From contig CAWAIM010000025.1 of the NCBI GenBank assembly GCA_963781895.1, positions 1-64,000 on the forward strand: a stretch of 64,000 nucleotides of DNA, read 5' to 3'. Below, piece after piece: positions 18,396 to 27,271 of the stretch (its first letter is position 1; every line of letters begins with the position of its first letter). The position numbers and the translations under genes are program-made. Below the pieces are notes generated by a model. The model had not been told where the DNA came from, searched no databases, and was given only the letters and a program-made list of their open reading frames with translations. This DNA comes from Roseiarcus sp963781895 (GTDB lineage: Bacteria > Pseudomonadota > Alphaproteobacteria > Rhizobiales > Beijerinckiaceae).

Positions 18396-19424
18396 CTATT
18401 GCGCCGTCAATTCCGCCCGGACGATGCGCGCCCCTTCGACCATCGCCTTCATCTTGCCGTAGGCCGACGCGCGCGGCAGGTACTTCAGGCCGCAGTCGGG
18501 CGCGACGATGATGTCCTCGGCCTTGCGGTAGGCGAGCGCGCGCCGAATGCGCCGGGCGACCGTCTCCGGCGTCTCGATCTCGGGCGTCGACAGGTCGAGC
18601 ACGCCCAGGATGATCTTTTGATCGGGAAGGTCCGCCAGCACGGCGCAATCGAGATTCGACTGCGCCGTCTCGATCGAGATCTGCTGGCAGCGGCAGCCCT
18701 TGAGCTGCCTGAGGAACGAATAGGCGCTCGGCCGCTGGTGGATGATCGCGGCGTAGCCGAAGCAGATATGCACCGCGGTCGCGCCGGCGACGCCGTCGAG
18801 CGCCCGGTTCAGCGCGGCAAGGCCATAGTCCTCCGCCGGGGCCGGCCTGGCCTGCAAATAGGGCTCGTCGATCTGGACGATGTCCGCCCCGGCCGCGAAC
18901 AGATCCTTGATCTCGGCGTTGACCGCCTCGGCGTAGTCCATCGCCGCATCGGCGAGATTGGGGTAGAAGTCGTTCTGCGCCTGCTGGCTCATGGTGAAGG
19001 GACCCGGCACGGTCATCTTGACCTTGCGCGCGGTGCGCTGGCGCAGGAACTTCAGATCGTCGACTTCGACGGCGCGCTTGCGGCGGATCTTGCCGACGAT
19101 GCGCGGCACCGGGTTGGGATGGCCCGAGCGGTCGAGCGCGACGCCGGGATTGTCGATGTCGATCCCTTCGAGCGCGGTCGCGAAGCGGTTCGAATAGCTC
19201 TCGCGCCGGATTTCGCCGTCGGTGACGATGTCGAGCCCGGCGTCCTCCTGCGCCTTGATCGCGAGCACGGTCGCGTCGTCCTGCGCCTCGGTGAGATAGG
19301 GTTCGGGAATGCGCCACAGTTCCTTCGCCCGCACCCGCGGCGGAAAGCGCCCGGCGAGCTTGGCGCGATCGATCAGCCATTCGGGCTGCGCGTACGAGCC
19401 GACGAGCGTCGTTGGCAGAAGCAT
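18396..19424 (-). CDS. MetE-like (cobalamin-independent methionine synthase C-terminal domain) protein
   Basis: A 342-residue stand-alone version of the catalytic barrel of cobalamin-independent methionine synthase. Zinc ligands expected for thiol activation are present: His219 and Cys221 (AVHICFGY), Glu252 (ISIETAQ) and Cys311 (APDCGLKYL). It lacks the N-terminal methylfolate-binding half of MetE, as in 'core-MetE' or 5-methyltetrahydropteroyl-triglutamate-homocysteine methyltransferase-like proteins. These are thought to use other methyl donors or to demethylate small molecules. It is last of the minus-strand group after a RidA protein and a creatininase-family hydrolase, so a role in catabolism rather than methionine synthesis is possible (inference). 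Confidence 0.85.
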   Translation of the reverse strand: MLLPTTLVGSYAQPEWLIDRAKLAGRFPPRVRAKELWRIPEPYLTEAQDDATVLAIKAQEDAGLDIVTDGEIRRESYSNRFATALEGIDIDNPGVALDRSGHPNPVPRIVGKIRRKRAVEVDDLKFLRQRTARKVKMTVPGPFTMSQQAQNDFYPNLADAAMDYAEAVNAEIKDLFAAGADIVQIDEPYLQARPAPAEDYGLAALNRALDGVAGATAVHICFGYAAIIHQRPSAYSFLRQLKGCRCQQISIETAQSNLDCAVLADLPDQKIILGVLDLSTPEIETPETVARRIRRALAYRKAEDIIVAPDCGLKYLPRASAYGKMKAMVEGARIVRAELTAQ

Positions 19425-19565
19425 GCACGTCCTCCCCCGCGCGCGAACCGCATCGATCGTCCGCCGCGCTTCAGGCCCATCCTGACCGCGTCAGCCGTCA
19501 CTGACAAGGCGAGCGCGGCCGTGGCGAAGGACCTGCCGTCAGCGATGGCGCGGCGCTCGGGCGTC

Positions 19566-20379
19566 CTAGCGCCGAGCGAGCGGTCCCTGGCCGAGGCGAT
19601 CGAGATCGAAGGCCAGCACGTCGCGCAGCAGTTCCAGAAAACCGTCGACGCCGCATTCGGCGCAGGCTTCGCCCTTGGCCGCGGTCGCGTTGGAGGCGTC
19701 GCCGGCCGCGCCCAGCTCGTGCAGGTCGCTCGACATCCAGCCGATGCCGATCGGCTGGGTGACGCGAAGCCGCTTGAACTCCGCTTCGATCGCAACCGCC
19801 GCGCTGACGAAATTGCGCGCCTCGCCCATGCGCACCAGATCCGGCTTGAACGCCAGCATCAGCGACGTCTCGGCGTCTCCCCCATGGATGCCATGCGCGC
19901 GCTCCTCGGCCGAAAACAGGCCTTCCGGATATCCGAGCGCATGCCAGGCCGCATGGACGGCCAGCATCCGGTGGCGGACCCGCAACTCGCGCACCACCGC
20001 GCCGATCACCGGAACATTGCCCCCGTGCGAGTTCATGACGATCAGCTTGCGGCAGCCTGCCCGCGCGACGCTGTCGCCGATCTCGATCCAGGCTCGCGTG
20101 ACCGTCTCCAACGAAAGGGTCAATGTGCCCGGAAATTCGCATGTGCTCATTTGACTTTCCGATCGCTTGCACGGGCAGAAACAGGACCGGCATGTCGTCG
20201 GGAACGCGCTCGACCGCCCGCGCGAGATAGCCTTCGTTGATGAACGTATCGACGCCGACCGGCAGATGCGGTCCATGCTGCTCGATCGCCGCCACTGGCA
20301 GCACCGCCACGACTTTGCTCATGTCGGCGGCGGCAAAGTCTCGCCAGCCCATTTCCGCCCAATATTTGCTCGGCAGCAT
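19566..20379 (-). CDS. Creatininase family amidohydrolase (one-base insertion)
   Basis: A metal-dependent cyclic-amide hydrolase of the creatininase fold, about 270 residues. The metal-site motifs are clear: PVAAIEQHGPHLPVGVDT near residue 30 and IVMNSHGGN near residue 120; IHGGDAETSLML is the later conserved block. The frame breaks after GKSNEHM, and the family-typical EFPGTLTLSLETV continues one base out of register. One extra base near 20139 is inferred. Family members open creatinine, formamides or related lactams, or process the mycofactocin precursor; no mycofactocin genes are nearby. It starts 16 bp after ridA and is probably in one operon with it. Confidence 0.85.
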
Positions 20380-20395
20380 CAGGAACTCCCCTTCG

Positions 20396-20782
20396 TCAGC
20401 CCGCTCGCGCGGCGATGGCCTCGATCTCCACCTTGAATTCCGGCCGGGCGAAGCCCTGCACGATCATCAGCGTCGAGGCCGGCGGCGGGGCGCCGACAAA
20501 TTCGTCGCGCACTTTCATATAGCCGCTCAAATGTTGAGCCGACGAGACGTAAGCGTTGAGGCGGACGAGGTCGGCAAGCGTCATGCCGGCCTCGGCGAGG
20601 ATCGCCGCAATCGCGCGAAAGCACAGGCGCGACTGCTCCTCGACTGTTTCTGGAATGGCGCCGTCGCGGTCAATGCCCAGTTGGCCGGCGCAAAAGACCA
20701 TGCTCGCCCCGGGTTCGACTTTGACGCCATGCGCGTAATTGGCGAATGGCGGATGAATCGAGTTAGGAGTCAGCCTGCGCAT
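20396..20782 (-). CDS. RidA family (YjgF/YER057c/UK114) protein
   Basis: A 128-residue trimeric RidA-fold protein. RidA itself hydrolyses reactive enamines/imines, while other subgroups act in catabolic pathways such as pyrimidine (RutC) degradation. Recognisable blocks are YAHGVKVEPGASMVFCAGQLG, CFRAIAAILAEAGMTLADLVRLNAYVS and RPEFKVEIEAIA. The RidA catalytic Arg position falls in the PxxxxSTLMIVQGFARPEFKVEIE region; here it reads PPPASTLMIVQGFARPEFKVE, so the true-RidA Arg context is not clearly matched. It is first of the minus-strand group, divergent from the ABC binding-protein gene across 124 bp. Confidence 0.87.
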   Translation of the reverse strand: MRRLTPNSIHPPFANYAHGVKVEPGASMVFCAGQLGIDRDGAIPETVEEQSRLCFRAIAAILAEAGMTLADLVRLNAYVSSAQHLSGYMKVRDEFVGAPPPASTLMIVQGFARPEFKVEIEAIAARAG

Positions 20783-20906
20783 GGGAACGAACCTCCAACG
20801 TCCTTACTCCTGGTCATCTCTTTTATTTGGCGCGCGCCGGGCGGAGTTGCGCAACGGCGCGGAAGTTGCGAGACTTTAGCCGGTCACTCGGATTGGGGAA
20901 TGGCTC

Positions 20907-21903
20907 ATGAAACACGTCGGCGTTTGGCTCTCCGCGGGCTTTTTTTTGGCCGCGTCGTCGGCGCTCGCCGCCGACAAGGTGTCGTTCGGAACGAACTGGC
21001 TCGCCGAAGCCGAGCATGGCGGATATTATCAGGCGCTCACCGACGGAACATACGCCAAATACAACCTTGACGTGACGATCGTCCAGGGTGGTCCGCAGGC
21101 CAACAACGAACTCCTGCTCGCAGCCGGCAAGCTCGACTTCTACATGGGCGGGAATCTGCTCCTCGCCTTCGATGCGGTCGACCGCAATGTGCCAATCGTT
21201 GTCGTCGCCGCCCATTTCCAAAAAGATCCCCAGATCATGATGTCGCATCCCGGCGTCGGTCTCGACAAGTGGGCGGATTTGCCGAAGGCGACCGCCTTCG
21301 TCGGCAAGGAGGGGCTCGCCTCGTTCTATCAGTGGATGAGATCCGCTTACGGCTTCAAGGAAGAAAACGTCAAACCCTATACATTCAATCCTGGGCCGTT
21401 CATCGCCGACAAGAATTCGATTCAGCAGGGATATGTCACGTCTGAGCCTTTCGCGGTCGAGCGCGAAGGCCACTTCAAGCCGAACATCTTTCTGCTCGCC
21501 GACCAAGGCTACGGGACGTATGCGACGACGATCGAAACCACCGTCCGACATGATCGCCAAACATCCCGACGTGGTGCAGCGCTTCGTCGACGCCTCGACG
21601 ATCGGCTGGTATCATTATCTCTATGGCGACAATGCGAAGGCGAACGCCCAGATCAAGAAGGTCAATCCGGACATGACGGATGAGCAGATCGCCTTCTCGA
21701 TCGCCAGGATCAAAGAATATGGTCTGGTCGACTCCGGCGACACTCTGAAGCTCGGAATCGGCGCCATGACCGACGATCGCGTCAAATCCTTCTACGATCA
21801 GATGGTCAAGGCCGGCGTCGTCAAGCCGGGCCTGGACTACAAGAAGGCCTACACCCTTCAGTTCGTCGACAAGGGCGTCGGCCTCGACCTGCGGCCCAAG
21901 TAA
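20907..21903 (+). CDS. ABC transporter substrate-binding protein, NMT1/SsuA-like (one-base insertion)
   Basis: A periplasmic binding protein of the NitT/TauT (NMT1/THI5-like) class, about 331 residues. The signal peptide is MKHVGVWLSAGFFLAASSALAA. The mature start VSFGTNWLAEAEHGGYYQAL and the GGPQANNELLLAAGKLDF block match binding proteins for thiamine-precursor, pyrimidine or sulfonate-like ligands. The frame breaks after TTIETT and resumes one base later as SDMIAKHPDVVQRFVDAS. An extra G at 21543 is inferred. No ABC ATPase or permease gene follows, which is odd for this class. The next gene is an amidohydrolase 349 bp downstream. Confidence 0.85.
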
Positions 21904-22252
21904 ACTGATCTGGGAATGACAAAGGACGCGCCGCGTCAATGACCCACGTCGCCGCAGTTCGCGAGACGGCGCCGCCGCCAGGAGACGAAGAGTTCGCACT
22001 CGACGCGGTCTGCCGGGACAAGCGCCGCATGACATCGCGCGCTCCATCGGGCGGCGCGCGCGCAGCGTTAGGACGAGGGAGCGCCGACGTGACAGGGGAC
22101 GAGCGGCCGAGTTGTCGACCGGAGATTCCGCGGGCGTTCACGCCAGGTCGCGCATTTCGGCGACCGGCGTCCTGACCTTGCTCATGCTGGGCGGTCTTTG
22201 GCGCTTGTCGCCGCGACATCGGCTCGACAGCTTCAGGAGCCGCGCGGCGTGA
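21904..22252 (+). other. Interval after the binding protein; possible gene remnant
   Basis: ABC ATPase and permease genes would normally stand here. One short open frame (21939-22175, MTHVAAVRETAPPPGDEE) has no recognisable family, and a hydrophobic string (LTLLMLGGLWRL) occurs near 22170-22205 in another frame. This may be a remnant of a deleted transporter gene, but I cannot demonstrate that. Confidence 0.3.
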
Positions 22253-23573
22253 ATGCGGACTTCCCGATTTCAGGCAAACAAGCGTTACGCGCTCGTCGAG
22301 GCTCGCGTCCTCGCCTCGCACCTGCCGAGCGGCGCCGCGCTCCCCGACCGCGACGGATTTGCGACCGTCGACCTCCTGATCGACGAAGGACGGATCCGCG
22401 ACATTACGCCCGGACGGACCGCCGAATTTGGCGAAGCGCCCCGGCTCGATTTGTCGGGCCGGACCGTTCTGCCGCTGTTCGTCGACGCCCATACCCATCT
22501 CGACAAGGCGCACATCTGGCGTCGGGCTCCGAATCCGACCGGCGATTTCGCCGGCGCGCTGAAGGCGGTCGCCGACGATCGGGCCGCCAATTGGAACGCC
22601 CGCGATGTCGCCGCGCGCATGGAGTTCAGCCTGCGTTCGGCCTACGCGCATGGCGGCTGCGGCAATCCGCACCCACATCGATAGCATCGGGCCCCAAACC
22701 GGCATCAGCTGGCCGGTCGTGGCCGAGGCGCGCGAGCGGTGGCGCGGGCGGATCGATTTGCAGGCTTCGCCGCTGTTCAGCCTCGAATTCGCGCTCGATG
22801 AACGGCACATGGCGGAGATCGAGACGACGCTCGACGCCTATGGATCGAACATTCTTGGCGCGGTCACCACCATGGCTCCGCGTCTGCGGGAGGGTCTCGC
22901 GGCGCTGTTTTCGCTCGCCGAACGCAAGGGCTGGGACCTCGATTTCCATGTCGACGAATCCGCGGATCCCGCGGCTCGCTCGCTTGCCGTCATCGCCGAG
23001 ATGGCGATCGAGCGCCGTTTCGGGGGCCGCATCCTCGTCGGCCACTGCTGCTCGCTATGCCGACAGGAAGAGGACGAACAGGCGCGCACGATCGAGGCCG
23101 TCGCGCGCGCCGGATTGAGCGTCGTCTCCTTGCCGATGTGCAACATGTTCCTTCAAGACCGGCAGGCGGGCCGCACGCCGCGCTGGCGCGGCGTCACTGC
23201 GCTGCACGAGCTGAAAGCCGCGGGCGTCAACGTGATGATCGCCAGCGACAATGTCCGCGACCCGTTTTTCGCCTACGGGGATCACGACATGCTCGAGGTC
23301 TGGCGCGAAGGCGTCAGGATTCTACACCTCGACTACCCGTTCGCCGATTGGGCGTCGGTCGTGCGTTCAGGCCCCGCCCGTGCGATGGGACTGCATATGG
23401 AGGGGTTTCGCCCGGGCGCGCCTGCCGACATGATCGTGACGCGGGCTCGCGATTTTACCGAGCTGATGGCGCGTCCTCACAACGATCGCGTCGTGCTTCG
23501 CCATGGCCAGGCGTTAACCGCGGGGCCGCCGGACTTCGCCGACATCGACGCCCTGGAGGGCCTCTCGTCATGA
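22253..23573 (+). CDS. Cytosine-deaminase-like amidohydrolase (one-base insertion)
   Basis: A metal-dependent amidohydrolase of the cytosine/isoguanine deaminase branch, about 439 residues. The metal-site motifs are present in order: FVDAHTHLDKAH, then RTHIDS, DFHVDESAD, LVGHCCSL and IASDNVRDPF. The frame breaks at AYAHG (about 22653) and resumes as AAIRTHIDSIG, so one extra G is inferred. The HTHLDK/SDN.RDPF pattern is typical of CodA-like enzymes acting on cyclic amidines or on creatinine- and hydantoin-like rings; the exact substrate is unknown. The stop overlaps the next start (ATGA at 23570-23573). Confidence 0.85.
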
Positions 23574-25002
23574 GCCTTGCCTATGATATCGCCGGGTTCC
23601 GCGGGCTGATCGGTTCGATTACATGCGAAGACAATCCCGTCCTCGTCAAGCAGAAGAGCCGCGACTTCTACTGGTACTCGCCGATTTTGAAACGCGAACT
23701 CGAGGCAGTGACCGCCGACATCGTGGTTTCGCCGAAGACCGAGGACGAAATTCGGACCGTGCTGGCGGCGGCGCACAAGTTCGCCATTCCGGTCACCGCG
23801 CGCGGCGGCGGGACCGGCAACTACGGCCAGGCGATGCCGCTGACCGGCGGCGTACTGCTCAGCCTGATCGAGATGAACAAGGTCCTGTCGATCACGACCG
23901 GCCGCGTGATCTGCGAGCCCGGCGCGATCCTGCGCGACGTCGACAAGGCGGCCGCCGTCTCCGGGCAGGAGTTGCGTATGTTCCCCTCGACGCGCGCCAC
24001 CGCCTCGATCGCCGGCTTCGTCGCCGGCGGGTCCGGCGGCGTCGGTTCGATCAGTTGGGGCGGCTTACGAGATTTCGGCAACGTGCTGCGCCTGCGCGTC
24101 CTGACGATGGAGGCCGAGCCGCGCGCCCTCGAACTGACCGGGGAGGACTTGCATAAGGCCGTCCATGCCTATGGCACCAACGGAGTCATCACCGAGGTCG
24201 AGATGCCGTTGACGGCGTCGTACGACTGGATCGAGGCGATCATCGGATTCGAACTCTTTCGACGCCGCCACGGCTTATGGCCTGGCCCTCGGCCAACAGG
24301 ACGGGATCCTGAAGAAGCTCGTGACCGTCGTCGCGGCTCCTGCTCCGCATGACTATTTCCTTCGCCACCGCGCCTTCATTCCCGCGGGCAAAAGCGTCGT
24401 TCTGGCGATGATCGCGCCACACGCTCTCGATGCGCTGGAGACGTTCACGAGGCCGTTCAAGGCCGCGACAATCCTGCTTGATCTCAGCCCGCGAAGCGCC
24501 CGAGGCGCTCGCGCGCCTGCCGCCGATTTACGAACTGGCCTGGAACCACACGACCCTGCGCGCTCTGCGCGTCGATCCGGCCATGACCTATTTGCAGGCG
24601 CGCTATCCGGAGGATGGCGCGCTGGGGATCGTCAAGCGCATTCATGATCATTTCGGACCCGAGATCATCGGGCATCTGGAGGTCATCCGCTTCAACGGCA
24701 GGATCGGGTTCGCCGGCCTGCCGCTGATTCGCTTCTCGACCGAGGAGCGGCTACAGCAGATCATCGCCGAGCACGAGGCGATGGGGGCGACGATCTTCAA
24801 CCCCCATCGCTATACGCTCGAGGAGGGCGGCATGAAGCAGACCGACGCGATCCAGCTCGCGTTCAAGCGCGAGACGGATCCGCAGGGTCTGCTCAATCCG
24901 GGCAAGATGATCGCCTTCGAGGACCCGAGCTTCAATTTCTCCGCCGGCAAGAATTTTCTGTTCCCGGGCCTCGAGGCGCGGGCGCTCGCCGCGCAAGGCT
25001 GA
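23570..25002 (+). CDS. FAD-linked oxidase (GlcD/PCMH-type; two one-base insertions)
   Basis: A flavin oxidoreductase with the PCMH FAD-binding domain, about 476 residues. The FAD region is in the first 220 residues: ADIVVSPKTEDEIRTVLAAA, TARGGGTGNYGQAMPLTGG, FPSTRATASIAGFVAGGSGG and SWGGLRDFGNVL. The C-terminal substrate domain reads LVTVVAAPAPHDYFLRHRAF, then ISAREAPEALARLPPIYELAWNHTT and ends KNFLFPGLEARALAAQG. Two extra bases, near 24251 and 24480, put three segments in three frames; each junction restores natural sequence. Family members oxidise 2-hydroxy acids, aldoses or amines. It is coupled to the amidohydrolase (4-bp overlap). Confidence 0.82.
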
Positions 25003-25008
25003 TCGGCG

Positions 25009-25594
25009 GTGAGGGTCCTCGTCCTCTTCGCCCATCCGGTCGAGACGAGCTTCGGATCGGCTTTGCACGCCAAGGTCGTCGAAAGCCTTGCGCGCGCGCG
25101 GCCATGACGTCGACGACTGCGATCTCAACGCGGAAGGCTTCGACCCGGTCATGACCCGTCAGGACCGGATCGAGTATCATGATGTCAGCATCAATCGCCG
25201 GCGCGTCGCCCCTTACGTCGACCGGCTGCTTGCCGCCGAGGCGCTCGTGTTTTCGTTCCCGGTCTGGAACATGGGCTTCCCCGCGATTCTCAAGGGCTTC
25301 GTCGACAAGGTGTTCCTGCCGGGCGTCAGTTTCATCCTCAAGGAAGACGGCTCCTACGTTCCGATTCTGCACAACATCAAGCGTCTCGGGGTCGTATGCA
25401 CCTATGGCGGCTCGCGATGGCTGACCATCATGATGGGCGACCCGCCGCGTCGCTTCCTCACGCGTTCGATGCGGTTGAACTGCGCGCCGGGCGCGCGTTG
25501 CGACTATCTCGCGCACTACGACATGGATCATACGCGCGCGGAACGTCGCACGGCGTTCCTCAGCAAGGTCGAGGCGAGGTTTTCCGCCTGGTGA
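25009..25594 (+). CDS. NAD(P)H dehydrogenase (quinone)-like flavodoxin-fold protein (one-base insertion)
   Basis: A flavodoxin-fold oxidoreductase of the KefF/MdaB/NQO-like family, about 194 residues. A GTG at 25009, 6 bp after the previous stop, begins VRVLVLFAHPVETSFGSALH, the FMN phosphate-binding strand and loop. After VVESLARA the frame breaks in a GC repeat near 25100 and continues as GHDVDDCDLNAEGFDPVM. Further conserved blocks are FSFPVWNMGFPAILKGFVDKVFLPG and CTYGGSRW. It may recycle electrons for the FAD oxidase just upstream (inference). It is the last gene of the plus-strand group. Confidence 0.82.
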
Positions 25595-25730
25595 CCGTTC
25601 AGGCGCGGGGGGCTCATGCCAGAACGAGCCTTGCAAATGTGGCTGGAATTTGCTCGGTTAAGGCGATCGGACGCCGAAGGCGCAGCAAGGCGCCAAAATT
25701 CTTTTGTCGCTTATAGTCATAATATTCATG

Positions 25731-25736
25731 TATAAT
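25731..25736 (+). promoter_or_regulatory. Candidate -10 box upstream of the PEP-CTERM gene
   Basis: TATAAT lies 18 bases before the ATG at 25754, inside an AT-rich stretch (25700-25740) unusual for this GC-rich sequence. No -35 hexamer at standard spacing is convincing (TTGTCG at 25704 is 21 bases away). Confidence 0.4.
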
Positions 25737-25753
25737 CAAATGGGGAGGTTAAA

Positions 25754-26473
25754 ATGTACCTGCCTGCCAAGGCGCCGGCGATCGGCGTTTGTCTCGCGAT
25801 AGCGCTTTCGAGCGTCGCGGCGCGAGCCGATTTGGTGACCTATGGCGACTATATTGCCGACGTCTCCGTCAGCTTGGGAAGCTCAACATACAGCTGCACG
25901 ACCCTCTCGAGCCCAGACTGCGCCTTTGTCTCCATCACCGGGATCGGCGACACGAACGATGTTCAGCCCTTCAGCGTGCCAGGGGCGAGCGGCTTCAAGA
26001 ATTCGATTCAGTCCGCGACCGTCAGCGTATTTTTGAATTCGGGACAATCTTTCAGCGCGACCCTAGCGCCCGCCGGGCAGATCTACGTGAGCGTCGATCA
26101 AACCAACGGAGGCGCCGGATTTGGTTCGAGTTATGGACCCACCTATCCAATGGCGACCTATGGCGGCAATGCGGACTATGCGCATTACGACCTCACGACT
26201 GACTTTTACGTTCAGGGGTTTGCGCCATTTTGCCCGGATGGGGTCGGCGGCCCGCTCTGCGCCAACGGCGCTCCGCTGCATACGGCGAGCGGAGAGGATT
26301 TCGTCATCTCCTTCCCGTTCGCGCCGGCCTTCAGCATCTTCTCCTCGACCGTTTCGGTCGTCCCCGAACCATCGACCTGGGCGATCATGCTGATAGGCTT
26401 CACTGGCCTCGCCTTCGCCGGTCGTCGCAGGGCAAAAAGAGCCGCCGTCTCGCGCCGCTGGTTAGCCTTCTAA
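25754..26473 (+). CDS. PEPxxWA-CTERM sorting-domain protein
   Basis: A 239-residue exported protein. The signal peptide is MYLPAKAPAIGVCLAIALSSVAARA. A Ser/Thr/Gly-rich body follows (~27-205) with four cysteines (near residues 48, 55, 158 and 167) that may form two disulfides. The C-terminus has the sorting signal VPEPSTWAIMLIGFTGLAFA followed by a basic tail GRRRAKR: PEP motif, membrane segment and Arg cluster. In other bacteria such proteins are processed by exosortase and are linked to exopolysaccharide or the cell surface; no exosortase gene is in this window. The body resembles no family I can name. The ATG follows GGGGAGG. Confidence 0.85.
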   Translation: MYLPAKAPAIGVCLAIALSSVAARADLVTYGDYIADVSVSLGSSTYSCTTLSSPDCAFVSITGIGDTNDVQPFSVPGASGFKNSIQSATVSVFLNSGQSFSATLAPAGQIYVSVDQTNGGAGFGSSYGPTYPMATYGGNADYAHYDLTTDFYVQGFAPFCPDGVGGPLCANGAPLHTASGEDFVISFPFAPAFSIFSSTVSVVPEPSTWAIMLIGFTGLAFAGRRRAKRAAVSRRWLAF

Positions 26474-26816
26474 CCGACGCCGCCCGTGAACGGCGCTTCT
26501 AAGGCAGGCGGGGGGAGCAGACTTACGGACCGTGCCGCTTAAGGTTGATAATTTCTCCTTTGTCGTCGACGATCTTATGGCCAAGCATGGGATCGCCTTG
26601 TCGGCAAAATCTTCCATAAATCAGAAATTCATGGTATCGTCATTTTCACAAGCTCCGAGGCCGTCCGCTGTTCAGCCATCGAAGGCCGACGAGCTTCGGA
26701 CGGGACAGCGCCGGGCGAAACTCGACAATAACCAGACTGCATTCGTTTAATTTATGTCTTCAGCGGGGCGCGCATTGACCGGGATCTGCAGCGCGTCGTG
26801 CATCGGCCGCCCGCTC

Positions 26817-26864
26817 GGCCCGAAATGGCGCCGCAAGTCCTTGAAAGAATGGATTCGGAGACCC
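26817..26864. repeat. 48-bp dispersed repeat, copy 2
   Basis: It matches the element at 18189-18236: identical over GGCCCGAAATGGCGCCGCAAG, then CCTTGAAAGAATGGATTCG and GACCC. A partial echo (ACCCGAAATGGCGCGCC) follows immediately at 26861-26877. Confidence 0.7.
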
Positions 26865-27026
26865 GAAATGGCGCGCCGTCCGTGCGCCACGGGGGCATCG
26901 CGGGCTTGACCCGGCATGAGATTGAAGGCGGCGGCCGGAAATCCGCCCCGGTTTCCGGCAACCCATTGAAAAGGCTCAAAACGGCGATGGGCGGCTACTT
27001 CCGCCAAGTTCACATCAATGACGTCC

Positions 27027-27080
27027 CGGCGCCGCTTCCGCTTCACGTCGGCGCCGCTTCCGCTTCACGCCGGCGCCGCT
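27027..27080. repeat. 22-bp tandem repeat, about 2.5 copies
   Basis: Units at 27027-27048 and 27049-27070 differ only in their last base (CGGCGCCGCTTCCGCTTCAC plus GT or GC). A third partial unit (CGGCGCCGCT) begins at 27071. No coding frame supports it. Confidence 0.8.
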
Positions 27081-27271
27081 GTCGCGCGCGCCTGTTATGG
27101 CTTTACCTGGCTCTCGGCGCGGAACGTGGCCAGCGCGCGTGAGACGAATTGACTGTATGACGTGAGCGAGGACTTCTGGCGCGACGCCGCTGTGGGAGGC
27201 GGACATCCGACAGAAGTCCCCGGCGCAGAGCAGCCGGCCGAAGCTGGGATCAAGGAACCGCGGCGCGCACC

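Larger units (their letters stand above)
26474..27271. other. Non-coding interval with repeats
   Basis: An approximately 800-bp gap. The first ~280 bases are less GC-rich. A 72-codon open frame with a GTG start at 26532 has no ribosome site and no recognisable content, so I do not call it. The second half contains copy 2 of the 48-bp repeat and a 22-bp tandem repeat. The promoter of the LysR gene should lie in the last ~150 bases. Confidence 0.6.

Noticed and set aside
26532..26750. A 72-codon open frame with GTG start after the PEP-CTERM gene
   Set aside because: No ribosome site and no recognisable content; left as intergenic.
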